Positions 53,725 through 64,000 of a DNA stretch of 64,000 bases are shown one piece after another (positions within the stretch are counted from its first letter, which is position 1; each line of letters opens with the position of its first letter). This stretch comes from Porpolomopsis calyptriformis (taxonomy: Eukaryota; Basidiomycota; Agaricomycetes; Agaricales; Hygrophoraceae): positions 475,780 through 539,779 of the forward strand of contig OX621173.1 in NCBI GenBank assembly GCA_951640195.1. Reading direction: 5' to 3'. The notes under the pieces were generated by a model that did not search any database, was not told the origin of the DNA, and saw only the letters and a program-made list of their open reading frames with translations. Made by a program: the position numbers and the translations under genes.

Positions 53725-55088
53725 CAAGGTAGATTTACAGCTCAGCTCAGCTCAGCTCAGCTCAGCTACAGCTTGGCTCGCGCAGCTAGCCGCTTCTGAG
53801 CGGAACCACGGCGACACTAGCATCGACGTATTTGTGATCGCCTAATGGCCGGTTATTGAGGTACTGCAGTCGTAATGTTCCCAATATCTCTCGGGATATT
53901 TAGTATCGTCTTCTACTCACTCACAGCAGTCGTCACCTCTGCCTTGACTCTCGGCCTCGGGGATGCCGCATGGATATTCATAAGCCTCTTCTACCTCGGT
54001 GACTCCCATTCATTCCTGTTTGATTTACAATACCTCATAATCCACAGTTCGGATCGCAAATGCATCCTTGCTCATTGCGGCTCACAAAGCTTCATCTCCC
54101 GCTGCTAACCTTTACGCCGCAGCAGGTATCCTCGATTCAGCCGGTTTAGCCCTACTCTTCTTGACAGCGATCGCGTTTCTTGGGTTTGTGTAAGTCCCTT
54201 TTTCCCTCCATGTTTCAAAAAGTTTATTGGCATCAACTTTCAGCCACAGAAACGGAAGCTACGATGACAAGGCGACTCTGCGAAGAGTCTTTTACACAGC
54301 TCCAAATACTCCTGCCTCGTCCATCCTTGCCTTTCTCATTATTACCGCATTCGTCTTGACCACGGCTTCCTCTGTGATAGCAGACGATTCGCAGACCCGC
54401 CTGAACGATCGTTGGCAATCGCTTGGCCAAGCTGGAGCCATCCTCTTCACTGTCATCTACGGCCTCCTCATAATTGACCACATCGTATCTGCCATGATCT
54501 ACCGCCTCAAGCCCACTCTCGGCACTTCCCGCGGAAGAGAAGTGAGCTCTTGTCTCTCATACAAAAAATAACTCATTCAACGCTCTCGTATTAGCTCCTC
54601 ATCTTCTCTACATTTCCCCTCCCTTTTCTCGCGGTCCGCGTGGTATACTATCTTCTCTCCACATACGCCCACACACACCCCTCACTTGCCCAATACAACG
54701 TTATCACCGGCGACTGGCGGCTCTTCCTTGGCATGTCTATGTTGATGGAAGCCATTATTGTCATCCTCTACAACCTGGCAATCCTCCCCGTGTATTTATT
54801 TTATGGGAGCGGCATGTAATAACACGTGTTTATGGCCATGTCCGGGAAGGGAGGTTTGTTTTTCTCGGAGGTCAATATCGATCAAGAGGTCTTGACAATG
54901 CTTGATAAACATACGTTGGCAACCAATAGGTGGACATTGCAGCTCCGCACGTTTTCCGATTCCAACCCGGAGGGTTTGTGGTGAAATAATTGGCACTTCC
55001 CGCAGACGATATTCTGCCTTCTCCTTTGGAAATACTCGGGAAGCTCGTGACGGCATTTCCCGTGAACCCCCCCGGATGTGGGGTATAG
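53725..55088 (+). repeat. Segmental duplication, copy 2 (partner 23284-24595)
   Basis: Same order as copy 1: AGCTC microsatellite (five units), 5' flank, gene with introns, and about 270 bp of 3' flank. Starts 62 bp after the right target duplication of the gypsy element. Has an extra 30-odd bp in the 5' flank. Confidence 0.9.
53874..54819 (+). CDS. DUF7702-like membrane protein, copy 2, altered N-terminus
   Basis: The ATG used in copy 1 is here followed by GGTTATTGA, a stop after MAGY. The next in-frame ATG (53874) gives MFPISLGIFSIVFYSLTAVV and rejoins the copy-1 protein ten residues in. All introns keep GT-AG ends. The exons read VRIANASLLIAA (after the first intron), QRNGSYDDKATLRRVFYT, SQTRLNDRWQSLGQAGAILF and ITGDWRLFLGMSMLMEAIIV to a stop at 54817. 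The loss of the first ten residues may or may not matter, since the first membrane segment is still present. It may be a working paralogue or a recent pseudogene. Confidence 0.55.
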
Positions 55089-56285
55089 AAGAAGCTGTCA
55101 AATTCCTCTTGACCTGGATAAATTTCCGTTTGTCAATTTGTCTTGAAATTTTTTTTTCGCACCCGCTGGGTTCCTCAACCCACACCTAGGCATCGACCTT
55201 ACCAGTTCGTCTCACTTGCTATGCATTCCGCCTCAGGTCATCAATATTAAATTGCCACCCGCCATCTTCCTCCCATCATACACTGGGAGTAACTCGGTTT
55301 GGTCCGCATCCAAGAAGCCATCGACGCAAATTTCCTATTTTCGTCTGATCATTGTCGCGACTTCGAGAAGGAGGCGAGTATCGCGCCCAAACTTTGTCCC
55401 TGAGTCGAAGGCGCTGGGTGAGGAAAGATCAATTTTTTCGACGGCAGTTTGACTCACTAGTGTAGACTGGTCTCCTCCCTCACTCGCTTGGGTTACAATA
55501 CCCACATGGTTGGCCTAAATAGACCGTTCTCGACATGATGCGCGAGTGGGTTACTCTCGAACTGGCCTGCAGAAAGATCGAACCCCGACGTGTACGGCAT
55601 TATAGAGATCCGGACGCCACACCCATACGAGCGGCCACAACGGTCGTGTGGTCAACCAGCACCCATTAAGATATACCTGGATCCATCCAAACGGTGAATT
55701 TTCGAGAAATCTAGATTTCAGAGTGAGATTCGCTAGGACCGCAAGTGAGCGTTCAGTGCATTCGCCTGAATACGTGAGGCAAAAACAAGTTCCCCCTGCC
55801 CCTTCATGTGGAAGTGAATCGATGAAACAGCATGAGCCGTAATAAGTAGGTCCATCGTCATCAGCATTTACCATTTACCAATTGTCATGATCGACATTCC
55901 GTCCAATTTGAACTTTCATACGCAGAAAGAACAAAGATGTGCACTCCAAAAGGCGCTCTGGGGATGGTGTAAGCAGCATCGCTTAATGGGCGTTCCGATG
56001 TGGCGCGCATTCTGGGCTATGCCCTAGAGTCGTAACCATCTTAAAAACAATACAGTAGCGAGACTCACTCTGGTTGTAATTGCCAGCGTACCGTGTGCAG
56101 CTCCCTCTCGCTTGTGGAATGGTCTCAGGTTCAGCGGTATCCAGCCGAGGTAAAGTTCATTCTGATCACATCATATACTTATGTACAGTAAGTAGTACAT
56201 GACGGTTGATCATTGCTGCAGAGGTAATGATACAAGTACAGCACACGTTACTTTCCTGAAGATATGCAGATAACCAATAACTTAA
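55089..56285. other. 1.2 kb without a recognisable gene
   Basis: Short frames only, none with motif or splice support. Confidence 0.5.
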
Positions 56286-57812
56286 TTATTTCTCGGATCT
56301 CCTCGCTCCACCTTCGATGCTATTTGATGTCCATGGTTCAACCTTGGTGGAAGGTTGTTTCCAAAACATCCACACGCATAGAAGATCCTGTCAAGACCAT
56401 GAGGGATGGTTTTTAAGCATCAACATGAGGCTTACCTTCTGGGTCCCGAATATGCAAAGAGCGGCGATTGGAACTGGAAACACAATTGTGTTAATTGTCG
56501 TAGCCTCAGCGGAGGCAGGACGTACGGATCGCAAGAATCATATCAGGGAGGGTTATGTTGGGAGCTGCAAACATGATGAGACAGACGCTGTGACCAAAGA
56601 CATCAGCATGGCAAGACAAGGTCTCTTGTATGAATCTGACTTACAACAGAGCTAATATATCAAAACAGCTGAACACAACGACTCGGATCATGATCGAAAG
56701 AGAATGACGGCTTCGAGCGCCGAGATCTCTGAAAGCCCTCCAATTTCGGTACAATGTAAGGGCAATGAGGACTGTAAGACACGATCAAAACACAATGGCG
56801 CATGGGCATCAAGACAACGGCCTGACCTTCGAAGGTGCCTGCAACAACCATAGCCAGGGCAACCCACACCCTAACGATAGTACCTCTTTTCGTTCGAACA
56901 ATGTCAGTCGACATTCAAGTGTGGTAGAGCTGACCGGAACTTACGGAACACCAGTGTTGATAACGCAGTAGGCACCCAGGTAAGATTTTGCAACTTCGGT
57001 TCTGTTTGTAGCACCGTCCTGCATAACAGAGGCAATATAATTAATACTCCTTGTCCGTATTGAAAACACACAAAAAATCATACCGCTAGAGATATCACAA
57101 GAACTATAATGGCTGTGATATAGGGCACAACCGTAAGCTACGGAAGATCAGACACCGCCACCATTTGAATGGAGAGGAGGGAAGGACGAACCCCGATGTC
57201 TCGTAGAGTACCTGATGGGCTTTGATTGCCAAGCATCAAACGCACATTAAACCACAACTTTGGCGAGAATCGGCAGGTAAATGGACGGCAACGGGCGTAA
57301 GCATGGGAGGGGACATACATGGAGGACAAGAGCTATTGTTGTCGAAGCGGTTCTGGCGAACAAGAAAAAAAGAAGCACATAAATTGGGCTATGCCAGATA
57401 CGAGAAACGGAAATTTCAAGCCTACAAAGTGGGGGACGCGTATATCATTGCAGACTGAAATAAACAAACCCCAAAGACCGGACGAGTTGTGAACTGTTGA
57501 CCAGTCAAGGTCCTTTGAGATAAAAAATTTAAAAATTGAAGATATCGCCCAATGTGAGAATGCGGGGCTCACAAAAGTGAATAAGATGCACCGGAAACTG
57601 CCCAAGATGCACAGAAGCTGTACCAGGTAAGATGTCGGCGAACATTGCGAGAAATAAGAGCCGTCATCAAGACGACAATAAAGCCAACGCAGGCGGTCAG
57701 CTGGCAAGCAACAAAAAATTTAACGAGAGAAGGGTATTCATCTGATGATGACAGAGAAGTTAAGATTTGGCCAGGGATGAGTTGGGGAGCACTTACCGAG
57801 CTTGGAATCCAT
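56286..57812 (-). CDS. Multi-pass membrane protein, receptor-like (paralogue of 62436-63950)
   Basis: The tiny first exon MDSKL is spliced over a 60-nt intron to DEYPSLVKFFVACQLTACVG. Then come FIVVLMTALISRNVRRHLTW, YSFCASWAVSGASYSLL, and after an intron GQQFTTRPVFGVCLFQSAMI followed by YASPTL. Later exons give GATNRTEVAKSYLGAYCV, a hydrophobic piece with VVAGTFEGQAVVL, and the end VFPVPIAALCIFGTQK, spliced to DLLCVWMFWKQPSTK, with stop at 56286. The layout suggests seven membrane passes with short loops, as in an agaricomycete GPCR-like family of unknown ligand. Middle exons (57000-57400) are not resolved with certainty, so damage there cannot be excluded. Confidence 0.55.
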
Positions 57813-59283
57813 CCTTGAAGAAAGAAAGAAAAAAACAGGGAAAAAAAAACAACGGGGCCACACGAGATGGCCTTCAAGTGACTGAATAGCAGAAAGTGGC
57901 GTCTTCCGGAGGGGAACTTATATATACGTCTTCAAGGCGCTGATGCACGGCGTTTGATCTAAGTGACCGAGTGATCCAAGGCCATTCAGGATCAATTGTA
58001 TTGAATTCTCCGTATTCTTCGATCAGTATCACCGATGATGACGGATTGACAATAGCTCCTCTCAGGATCGAATGAAAATCACCAGTCGAATGCAGGTGAT
58101 TGTCATTATTGTTATGGCCGAATTCACCTGGTCCTTGAAAATGAAAGTGAGAGCGAATAGCCTTCAGAGGAACTGACACTAACCAAAAAGATAACGATAA
58201 CGAGTTATCACCACCTTTTAGGGCGAAAGTCACAATTCACCATCTTCTCGTTCACGGTGATTCCCGAATGTGTTTTAGGACGTCAAATCTCCTGCATTCG
58301 AAAGATCTGCCACAGTGATGAGTTCGTAACCGATGATATCCCATATGTAGGCATTGTTCTTAACCTTGTTGCAACCCTGGAAGCTGTTCCCGCTGACTTG
58401 TTTGGCCGGCGAGGTTTTGGGTAACTGTGACTTTGACTTTGTAACCGTGAGAACAATTTTGTATGCGTGAGAACCAAAATTTTTAAAAGGTCTTGTTCCC
58501 ACAGTTACCAAGTCTGCCGCGACACCCGAAACCTCTCGCGCTTGTTACTGCATCTAATCATTCTTGGTTCTACGCAAGTGTGTTGCCTTCCTCTGTTTCT
58601 CTTTGCCTAACGGCCATGTCTGATCCTCCAGCTAATAATCCATCCAGCTCTGCTGCCCATGTGGACATGAATTCTTACGCCTCGGTTGCACTTGCTTCTA
58701 CTGCACTTCCTGGTCTCCACCAAGTTATGCATCATCTCCGTTGGCCATATTTTTTGATGGTTTCAAGTCACTCGGTAGCTCGGTAAACCTTCGCTTATCT
58801 ATGGAAAAAAGCATGGAGTATCTCCCGACCCAAGGCCTTAGCCGACTCGGATGAATATTCCTTCACCGGCCCCAAAAGTTGCCAAGCCTTCACAATTTTT
58901 TGATGCCTTCCTTTCCCCGCCTAGCATGCGCGTGCGAATTTACATAAACACCCAACATTCTGTTCTTTTTGCATTTATTCTGCTAGAGAAGGCGTCAGCA
59001 TCAACCTCACTTAAGACGACAGGAACTTGAAAATCAAGATTGGTAAGTTATTGTGTCGTTAGTAAGCCATGCCGCGCATGCGGTCCCACCGAGTTATGTG
59101 TTTAACGCCTAGGAACTTTTTAAATTCTCTCTACGAACGGAGTAAGAAAGCAATGACCACAACCACGATCAGTTTGATCACATTGAAGCGAAACCTACTC
59201 AAAAATATCTATGAAGGGCCTATATCCCAGCACTTGGTCAGAAGCCCATACATACGTCGGTCGGTCTCCGCCTCGACCTTAAA
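57813..59283. other. 1.5 kb, no clear gene
   Basis: A plus-strand piece near 58618-58785 (MSDPPANNPSSSAAHVDMNS...) looks protein-like but leads nowhere and could be a decayed element. Nothing else is supported. Confidence 0.45.
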
Positions 59284-61126
59284 TCACCACAATAACCAAC
59301 GTCGTTGGCGAGTAGCCGATGATGTCGCACGCTGCTGCTGCTGTTGTTGTTGCGTGGAATTTGTATTCACTGGAACGGCGAGTGAGACGGAGTTTTGGTC
59401 GACGTTGGTCGAGAGATACACGTTTTTGAGAAAAGTATCGCCGAGCTATAAGAGACACCGAAAGGACGTCAAAATCCAAGAACAAATCGATGTACAACAC
59501 GATCGACACGCACCAACCATTGGGTGGGCCCATTATCACCACCAGTATCCTCCGAAATCGAACTCGTGCATGCCCCCTTCGGGTTATTCGCATCCACCGG
59601 ATCCTCTGCCAAATCTTGCGGCTCAATCGTAAACGCCCGTCCTCCAAACGTAAGAGAGATCGTCGCATTAGTGGTGCAAGGCAATGTGAACCCACCCTGA
59701 CCGTCCGACTTGGCGCCAGAGATCGCCGCATGTATCGCTTGTGCGTCAGCAGAAGGAGCCAGAATTCCAGTAGTTCCCGTGTCGAAAATGGCGGTGCGAT
59801 TCGCGCCTAGAGTCACAGGCGTGCCATCCACAGCGGCTGCATCCATCGAACCCTCCCAGAAGCCTTCTTTCGAAACATTTGGAAGAGTGATGAGCGTGGA
59901 ACCGTTAAATTTTGTCGAGTCGAGGCTGCCAAATGTGATCTCGCCGTCGTGTCCTCCGTCAGCGAGACGAGAAATTTTGTACGAGGTGATGGCTTCTTTG
60001 ATAAGTCCCTGCTTGGCAAGTGCCTCGACTGGTGTGAGCACGCCTTGGTTGGACAATGACTGATTACCGGATAGATTATATCCTCTCAGAACGGAAAATA
60101 ATAGTGTGAGAAGGAAGACGATATACGCACCGAAAGGGCGAGGCCGATGAGACCATCGTAAGGGATAGCAAAGTCAGAGAAATCGGCTGACTCTTGATTC
60201 GCCACGCCAAATGTGTGGTTGGTGAGCGTCAAACCGTCGATGATCACAGTATCGGATACCATGGTTCCAGCAACGTCACCCGAGCCATAAGTAATGTTCC
60301 ACGGTTTGTGGGTGTCAACAAAGGTGCTCGACGTATTCCCGCTAAGAACCGTGTGATCTGCGGCCTGTTGAGTTGACATTATCATGAGAAATCATCAGAT
60401 GGCCAAATTTAGTTAAGCATCCGGTCTTTGACACTTACACAAGGCCCGCCAGAGTCAGCTTGGCAATTCTCGCCTTCGACCCAGAAATCAGCAGAGCCAG
60501 AATCAACAGTAACCCTAAAATCGCGTGGTGGCGTGCCGACTTGGATAATAGCGAAGTAGCCTACATCATTGGACCTAGGTTTTGGGAAAGACGGTCAGAT
60601 TCGCGCGAGAAGGGAAGCTGAAAACGGCTGACTCGATGTCAATGCCTAAGGAATCTGGTGCGGTGGGTGTAGTGGCGTTGGCCACACTCTCGACACCATC
60701 TGGAAGGACGGGACCAGCACCATTGTCGCCATTGCCTCCATCGCCTCCGCTGTTATCACGACGGGTGATCTCATTCAAGGTTCCTTCCTCCCGGGAAATA
60801 AGCGCCATTCGACTCTCTATGTTATCCCTGAGTTCAAGGTCGGTTGGTATCTCACGGCCCGACATGCGTGCGGAGCGTCTTCGGTTTCGGTTGATCCTCC
60901 GTTGGAGACGCTATGATTTCGACACAAATTCAAAACATAAAAATACATCTGATGGCAACCCAGTACGCACGAGTTGAGGGTGGATAACATCAAGCGACCG
61001 CGGAACAGGTTGAAGGGAAAGTGTAACCACACCTGCACGCTGTGTAGGAAGAGCTGAAGCATCCTGAGAAGACACTGCAAGCAGGATAAACGCGAGGAGT
61101 GCAGAATACCGGATGGTGAGCTTCAT
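59284..61126 (-). CDS. Secreted pepsin-type aspartic protease (A1 family)
   Basis: Signal peptide MKLTIRYSALLAFILLAVSS at 61126, then a propeptide with SGREIPTDLELRDNIESRMA and a Gly/Asp-rich stretch. The mature part begins NDVGYFAIIQVGTPPRDFRV. First active site: TVDSGSADFWV; next a flap-like WNITYGSGDVAGTMVSD and FGVANQESADFSDFAIPYDG, LIGLALS. The second half has SYKISRLADGG, EITFGSLDSTKFNG and the second active site IFDTGTTGI. It ends QWL, spliced to LGDTFLKNVYLSTNVDQNSV. The tail contains six consecutive Gln (poly-CAA/CAG, seen as TGCTGCTGTTGTTG on the plus strand) and a basic end. Six or more exons. Both catalytic Asp are present. Likely extracellular, active at acid pH. Confidence 0.9.
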
Positions 61127-62435
61127 AATGCGAATGATGAGTATGCGAATATCGTCAGTGCGTCGTAAAAAATCGTAAAGAGAAAAAAAAAATGGCGTAG
61201 TAAGATGAAAGGACCAGCCCTTGGAAGAGAATTCGTAGACGAACCGAACGCCTTTATAAAAATCAAAAACATCCTGCACAGCGTTCAACGGTTTCCTTCG
61301 CGACGGTTTCAAACTTGATTTGATGATGGTCCATTTCGGACTGATTTATCACCTTGGCGCACGACTCCTTCAACGACATGAAAACAACTTAGCATATAAC
61401 CCAGAGGATACGTATTGCGATCCCCCTACTTTTGCTCGAGACAGTGACTCACGCGGTCTCTCGATATTCAAATACTCCAAAGGAGGGCCTTTCTTCCGAC
61501 TCTTGATACCCTCCATATTCAAGGGATGCCCAGGACCGCATGATTTTTGAGCAGATCTTACATGCGAATCCACATCCACCAGGGCTGAAGTCAGTCCATT
61601 ATTAATTGCGGGTAGAAATCTGTCATGCCATTCTTCCACTTGCCCTGGTACTCCATGTTCTGGCGATATCGAACTAGCTCAAAACGCCGGTCTTCTGCCT
61701 GGTTTGCCAAACGTCAAACATATCCATTTTTCGACACATACTGGCGACATACACTCTTCACGCTCAGTTCGAAGTTTCCCCAAGCATCATCATAATCGTC
61801 AGGACACAGCTCTCTACACACCATCCTTGGTGTACTACGCGAGTGTGCATTGAATACACTCGAATGCCTCGAAATTCATTTTCGATATGTCGAGTTTCGC
61901 CCTCTTTGCGACTTGTGAACCCGAAACATATTTCTGTTTCGCTTCTTGTTTACTCGATATTCCATCAGGCGGAATCTCACGGCACCCCAGTTGGCCACGA
62001 CTCTTCCTCCGTGCGTGAGTAGCTATTCTGTCCCAAGTCATTAGCAGTTTATGGAGCTGCTGAGGTGGATAGGATTGCGTCAACTTTCGCCAAGGAAGGT
62101 TTGTTGGGGACTTCATATCAACGCGTCTTACCATAGCCATATGGTTGTCAAGCGTCAGCCATCATGCGACTTCATATACACGAACCTGCATAACAAGTGA
62201 CTGTCAATTGACGATGCTGAGAGGTCAAAGGATGTCAACTGGATGTAGCAAAACATACAGAACAACCTACCAATCATATGAGGCCATAAGCTTAGCATCA
62301 GCCTGGCGGTCGCATAGAAGAACGAGGTGGTGCTCTGGGGTGACAGAAAGCATGGAGCGACGCTTTAACTATAGTACATTTTGCATTCGATAACGAACAC
62401 CATTACTTCTCGCTACCCATCCCTTCCGGGCGGGG
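61127..62435. other. 1.3 kb, no clear gene
   Basis: A minus-strand frame at 62140-61835 (KRAKLDISKMNFEAFECIQC) looks mildly protein-like but has no partner exons or motifs. Confidence 0.45.
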
Positions 62436-63950
62436 TCACTCCAGGAAACACCGCGGACTTGAAGCATTGACCACAACAATAGCGATAGGAGGTTTTGTCT
62501 TCCAGAAAATCCATGCATGCATGATATCCTGTTTAAATGATGAGAATATTACTTTTTGTGTGATACAATGGAGGCAGGCACTCGCCCTATGTGTCCCAAA
62601 TATGAGTAGCGTCGAAACTGAAACTGAAGGAAGTGAAATGATGTAAGAGTCGATGGAGCGATCACAACGATGGCATGACACGCACGCAGTCCAACCACAC
62701 CATCAATAAGAGCGGTGTTAGAATTGGCGAAAACAGGGGGAGCAACTCTACGACGAAAACATGAGTGTGAAAGGACAGGTGAGTGCACCGTGCACTCACA
62801 CCATGGCGAATAGACACCAGAAGGTGAAAATGGCCGCACGAATTATCATAGACAGAGATTGGGTACTGAGCGAGCCCAGCGCTCTGAAGACCTTCCAATG
62901 CCGACGCAGGCGCATGGCGACAAAGACTGAGAAAGTTTAAACAAAACGGGTGTGGAGATCAAGATAAGAATCTGACTCTGACATTGAAGTATCAATGCTG
63001 CAATTGTACAAATAAAGACCCATGCTGCAACGATTTGGTTCCTGTAATCGTCCACTCTTAGAGTTAGTTATCAGAAGCACATGGTAGCGAACTCACAGGA
63101 ACACGGTGCTGAAATCACAGTGGGTGCCTGTGTAAGACCTCTGGAGATTGTGGAGGTTGTCACTACCATACTGTTGATGCCATTGATATTTAACACTGAA
63201 TGCGTATGAGGAAATTCATACCTTCAACATTGCCACAAACATAGCAAAAGATAAGCCGTTGGGAAACACCACGAGCTATAAGGGAAATTAAAATTCGCTA
63301 TGATCGGAAACAGAAGGAAGCAGCTAACGACAAAGTCCCATTGTTGAATGGTCCTGGGACTATGATTATTGAGCAGCGAAGTCAGGTCGAACCACAGCTA
63401 AAAACGGACGATAAATATGCAGCAGTCCACTAAATCTGATGACGAACGTGGATAACCAGGGCTAGAGTTGCTCCAGCCGACCTGAAAAAAAAGAAAGTCT
63501 GACCGTGTTCTCCTTACGTGTGAAAATTTCAACGTACAAGATAGGACAAGAATACATCAAGCTTGCTTGAACTAAACAGAGCTTAAAATCCAGTCGAGGC
63601 GCGAACTGCTGGCCAGCAATTGTTCTGGGAATATCGAGATCAGTCAGGGAAATGGCGGAGAACATGGAGCAAGACTCACAAGAGCGAAAAGGATATGCCA
63701 CAAATCAGCCAAGAGATACAAAAATTGTACCAGACGATATGTCTCCGAACGTTGCAGGAGAAGTAGGCGGTCAGCAAAACGATAGTAAGACCAATCCATG
63801 CGATCATCTGGCAAGTAACAAAAAATATAACGAATGCGGGTTGAAAAGTGTAGACTTGCTAAGGTCAATGTGAGCTCAATAGCGAGACAGCGCCAAGGAG
63901 ATGAACCGACGAACAGGGATAGTGAAATGATCTGAGGCGAGAGCGACCAT
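62436..63950 (-). CDS. Multi-pass membrane protein, receptor-like (second paralogue)
   Basis: Same pattern as 56286-57812: QPAFVIFFVTCQMIAWIGLT, IVLLTAYFSCNVRRHIVWYN, FCISWLICGISFSLL, then IAGQQFAPRLDFKLCLVQAS followed by LMYSCPIL, a later exon DDYRNQIVAAWVFICTIAAL, and the end STLLIFGTHRA spliced to DIMHAWIFWKTKPPIA. The intron positions agree with the first copy. The start is chosen at the ATG at 63950 (MVALASDH...), spliced to the exon beginning VYTFQPAF; this is the least certain part. Roughly seven membrane segments; ligand or function unknown. It lies 4.6 kb from its paralogue in the same orientation, with the protease gene between. Confidence 0.55.
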
Positions 63951-64000
63951 GATAAATACCTAATGGTCGAGTCGGTCAACGTTCACAAGATATGCTATGA

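Noticed and set aside
57874..58233. A gene on the minus strand just upstream of the first membrane-protein gene
   Set aside because: No motif, and the membrane-protein start with its small first exon lies just downstream and is better supported.
1..64000. CRISPR arrays, bacterial operons, phage or mycovirus genes, ribosomal RNA
   Set aside because: None of these signatures is present. Regular short repeats (30187-30400, AGCTC at 53737) are simple satellites without spacers.

Overview
The window looks like a chromosome segment of a filamentous basidiomycete (Agaricomycetes). Genes carry many 40-70 nt GT-AG introns on both strands, and the mobile elements are the usual agaricomycete mix: Ty3/gypsy chromoviruses, Plavaka-type CACTA transposases and Tc1/mariner DDE elements. 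There is no bacterial, organellar or viral gene and no CRISPR.

Layout. 1-3020 is the 3' half of a decayed chromovirus ending in its 3' LTR. 3021-6133 is gene-free but holds a complete tRNA-derived SINE with a 17-bp target-site duplication. 6134-23268 is a gene-dense housekeeping block: TSR3 (rRNA modification), a small unknown gene, a Sos7-like kinetochore protein, a protein resembling the Med25/PTOV domain, RPF1 (Brix, ribosome assembly), a chromokinesin-like kinesin, a mitochondrial-type asparaginyl-tRNA synthetase, SmD1, and a conserved fungal protein with a nuclease-like motif. 23284-24595 is a small membrane-protein gene (DUF7702-like) that recurs as a second direct copy at 53725-55088.

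The 29 kb between the two copies is a transposon island: a decayed Plavaka transposase (25291-29328), AT-rich tRNA-related repeats in inverted orientation, two stray LTRs, a 4.17-kb Tc1/mariner-like element with 229-bp terminal inverted repeats (30948-35116), and a Ty3/gypsy element (36026-53658) with 109-bp LTRs and TTTCG duplications. That gypsy element hosts three later insertions: a 10.9-kb LTR element (38056-48972), a 1.7-kb TGT...ACA insertion (50387-52083) and a MITE-like sequence (53166-53342). 55089-63950 returns to host genes: two paralogous multi-pass membrane proteins flank a secreted pepsin-type aspartic protease.

Most interesting. (1) The 10.9-kb LTR element has nearly identical 1042-bp LTRs and an open 1686-codon Gag-protease ORF, but no reverse transcriptase or RNase H and only the last part of an integrase. 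It also contains a captured 3' fragment of a different chromovirus. It appears to be a recent, chimeric, trans-mobilised element. (2) The Tc1-like element carries, besides a dead transposase, a 657-residue five-exon passenger gene with an N-terminal Zn2Cys6 cluster. (3) The LTR promoter has an array of ATTGTTCT (HMG-box-like) motifs with Gcn4/AP-1 and GATA-like sites. (4) Most elements are inactivated by C-to-T type transitions that hit catalytic residues.

All gene structures were spliced by eye. Family names rest on recognised motifs, not on a search.
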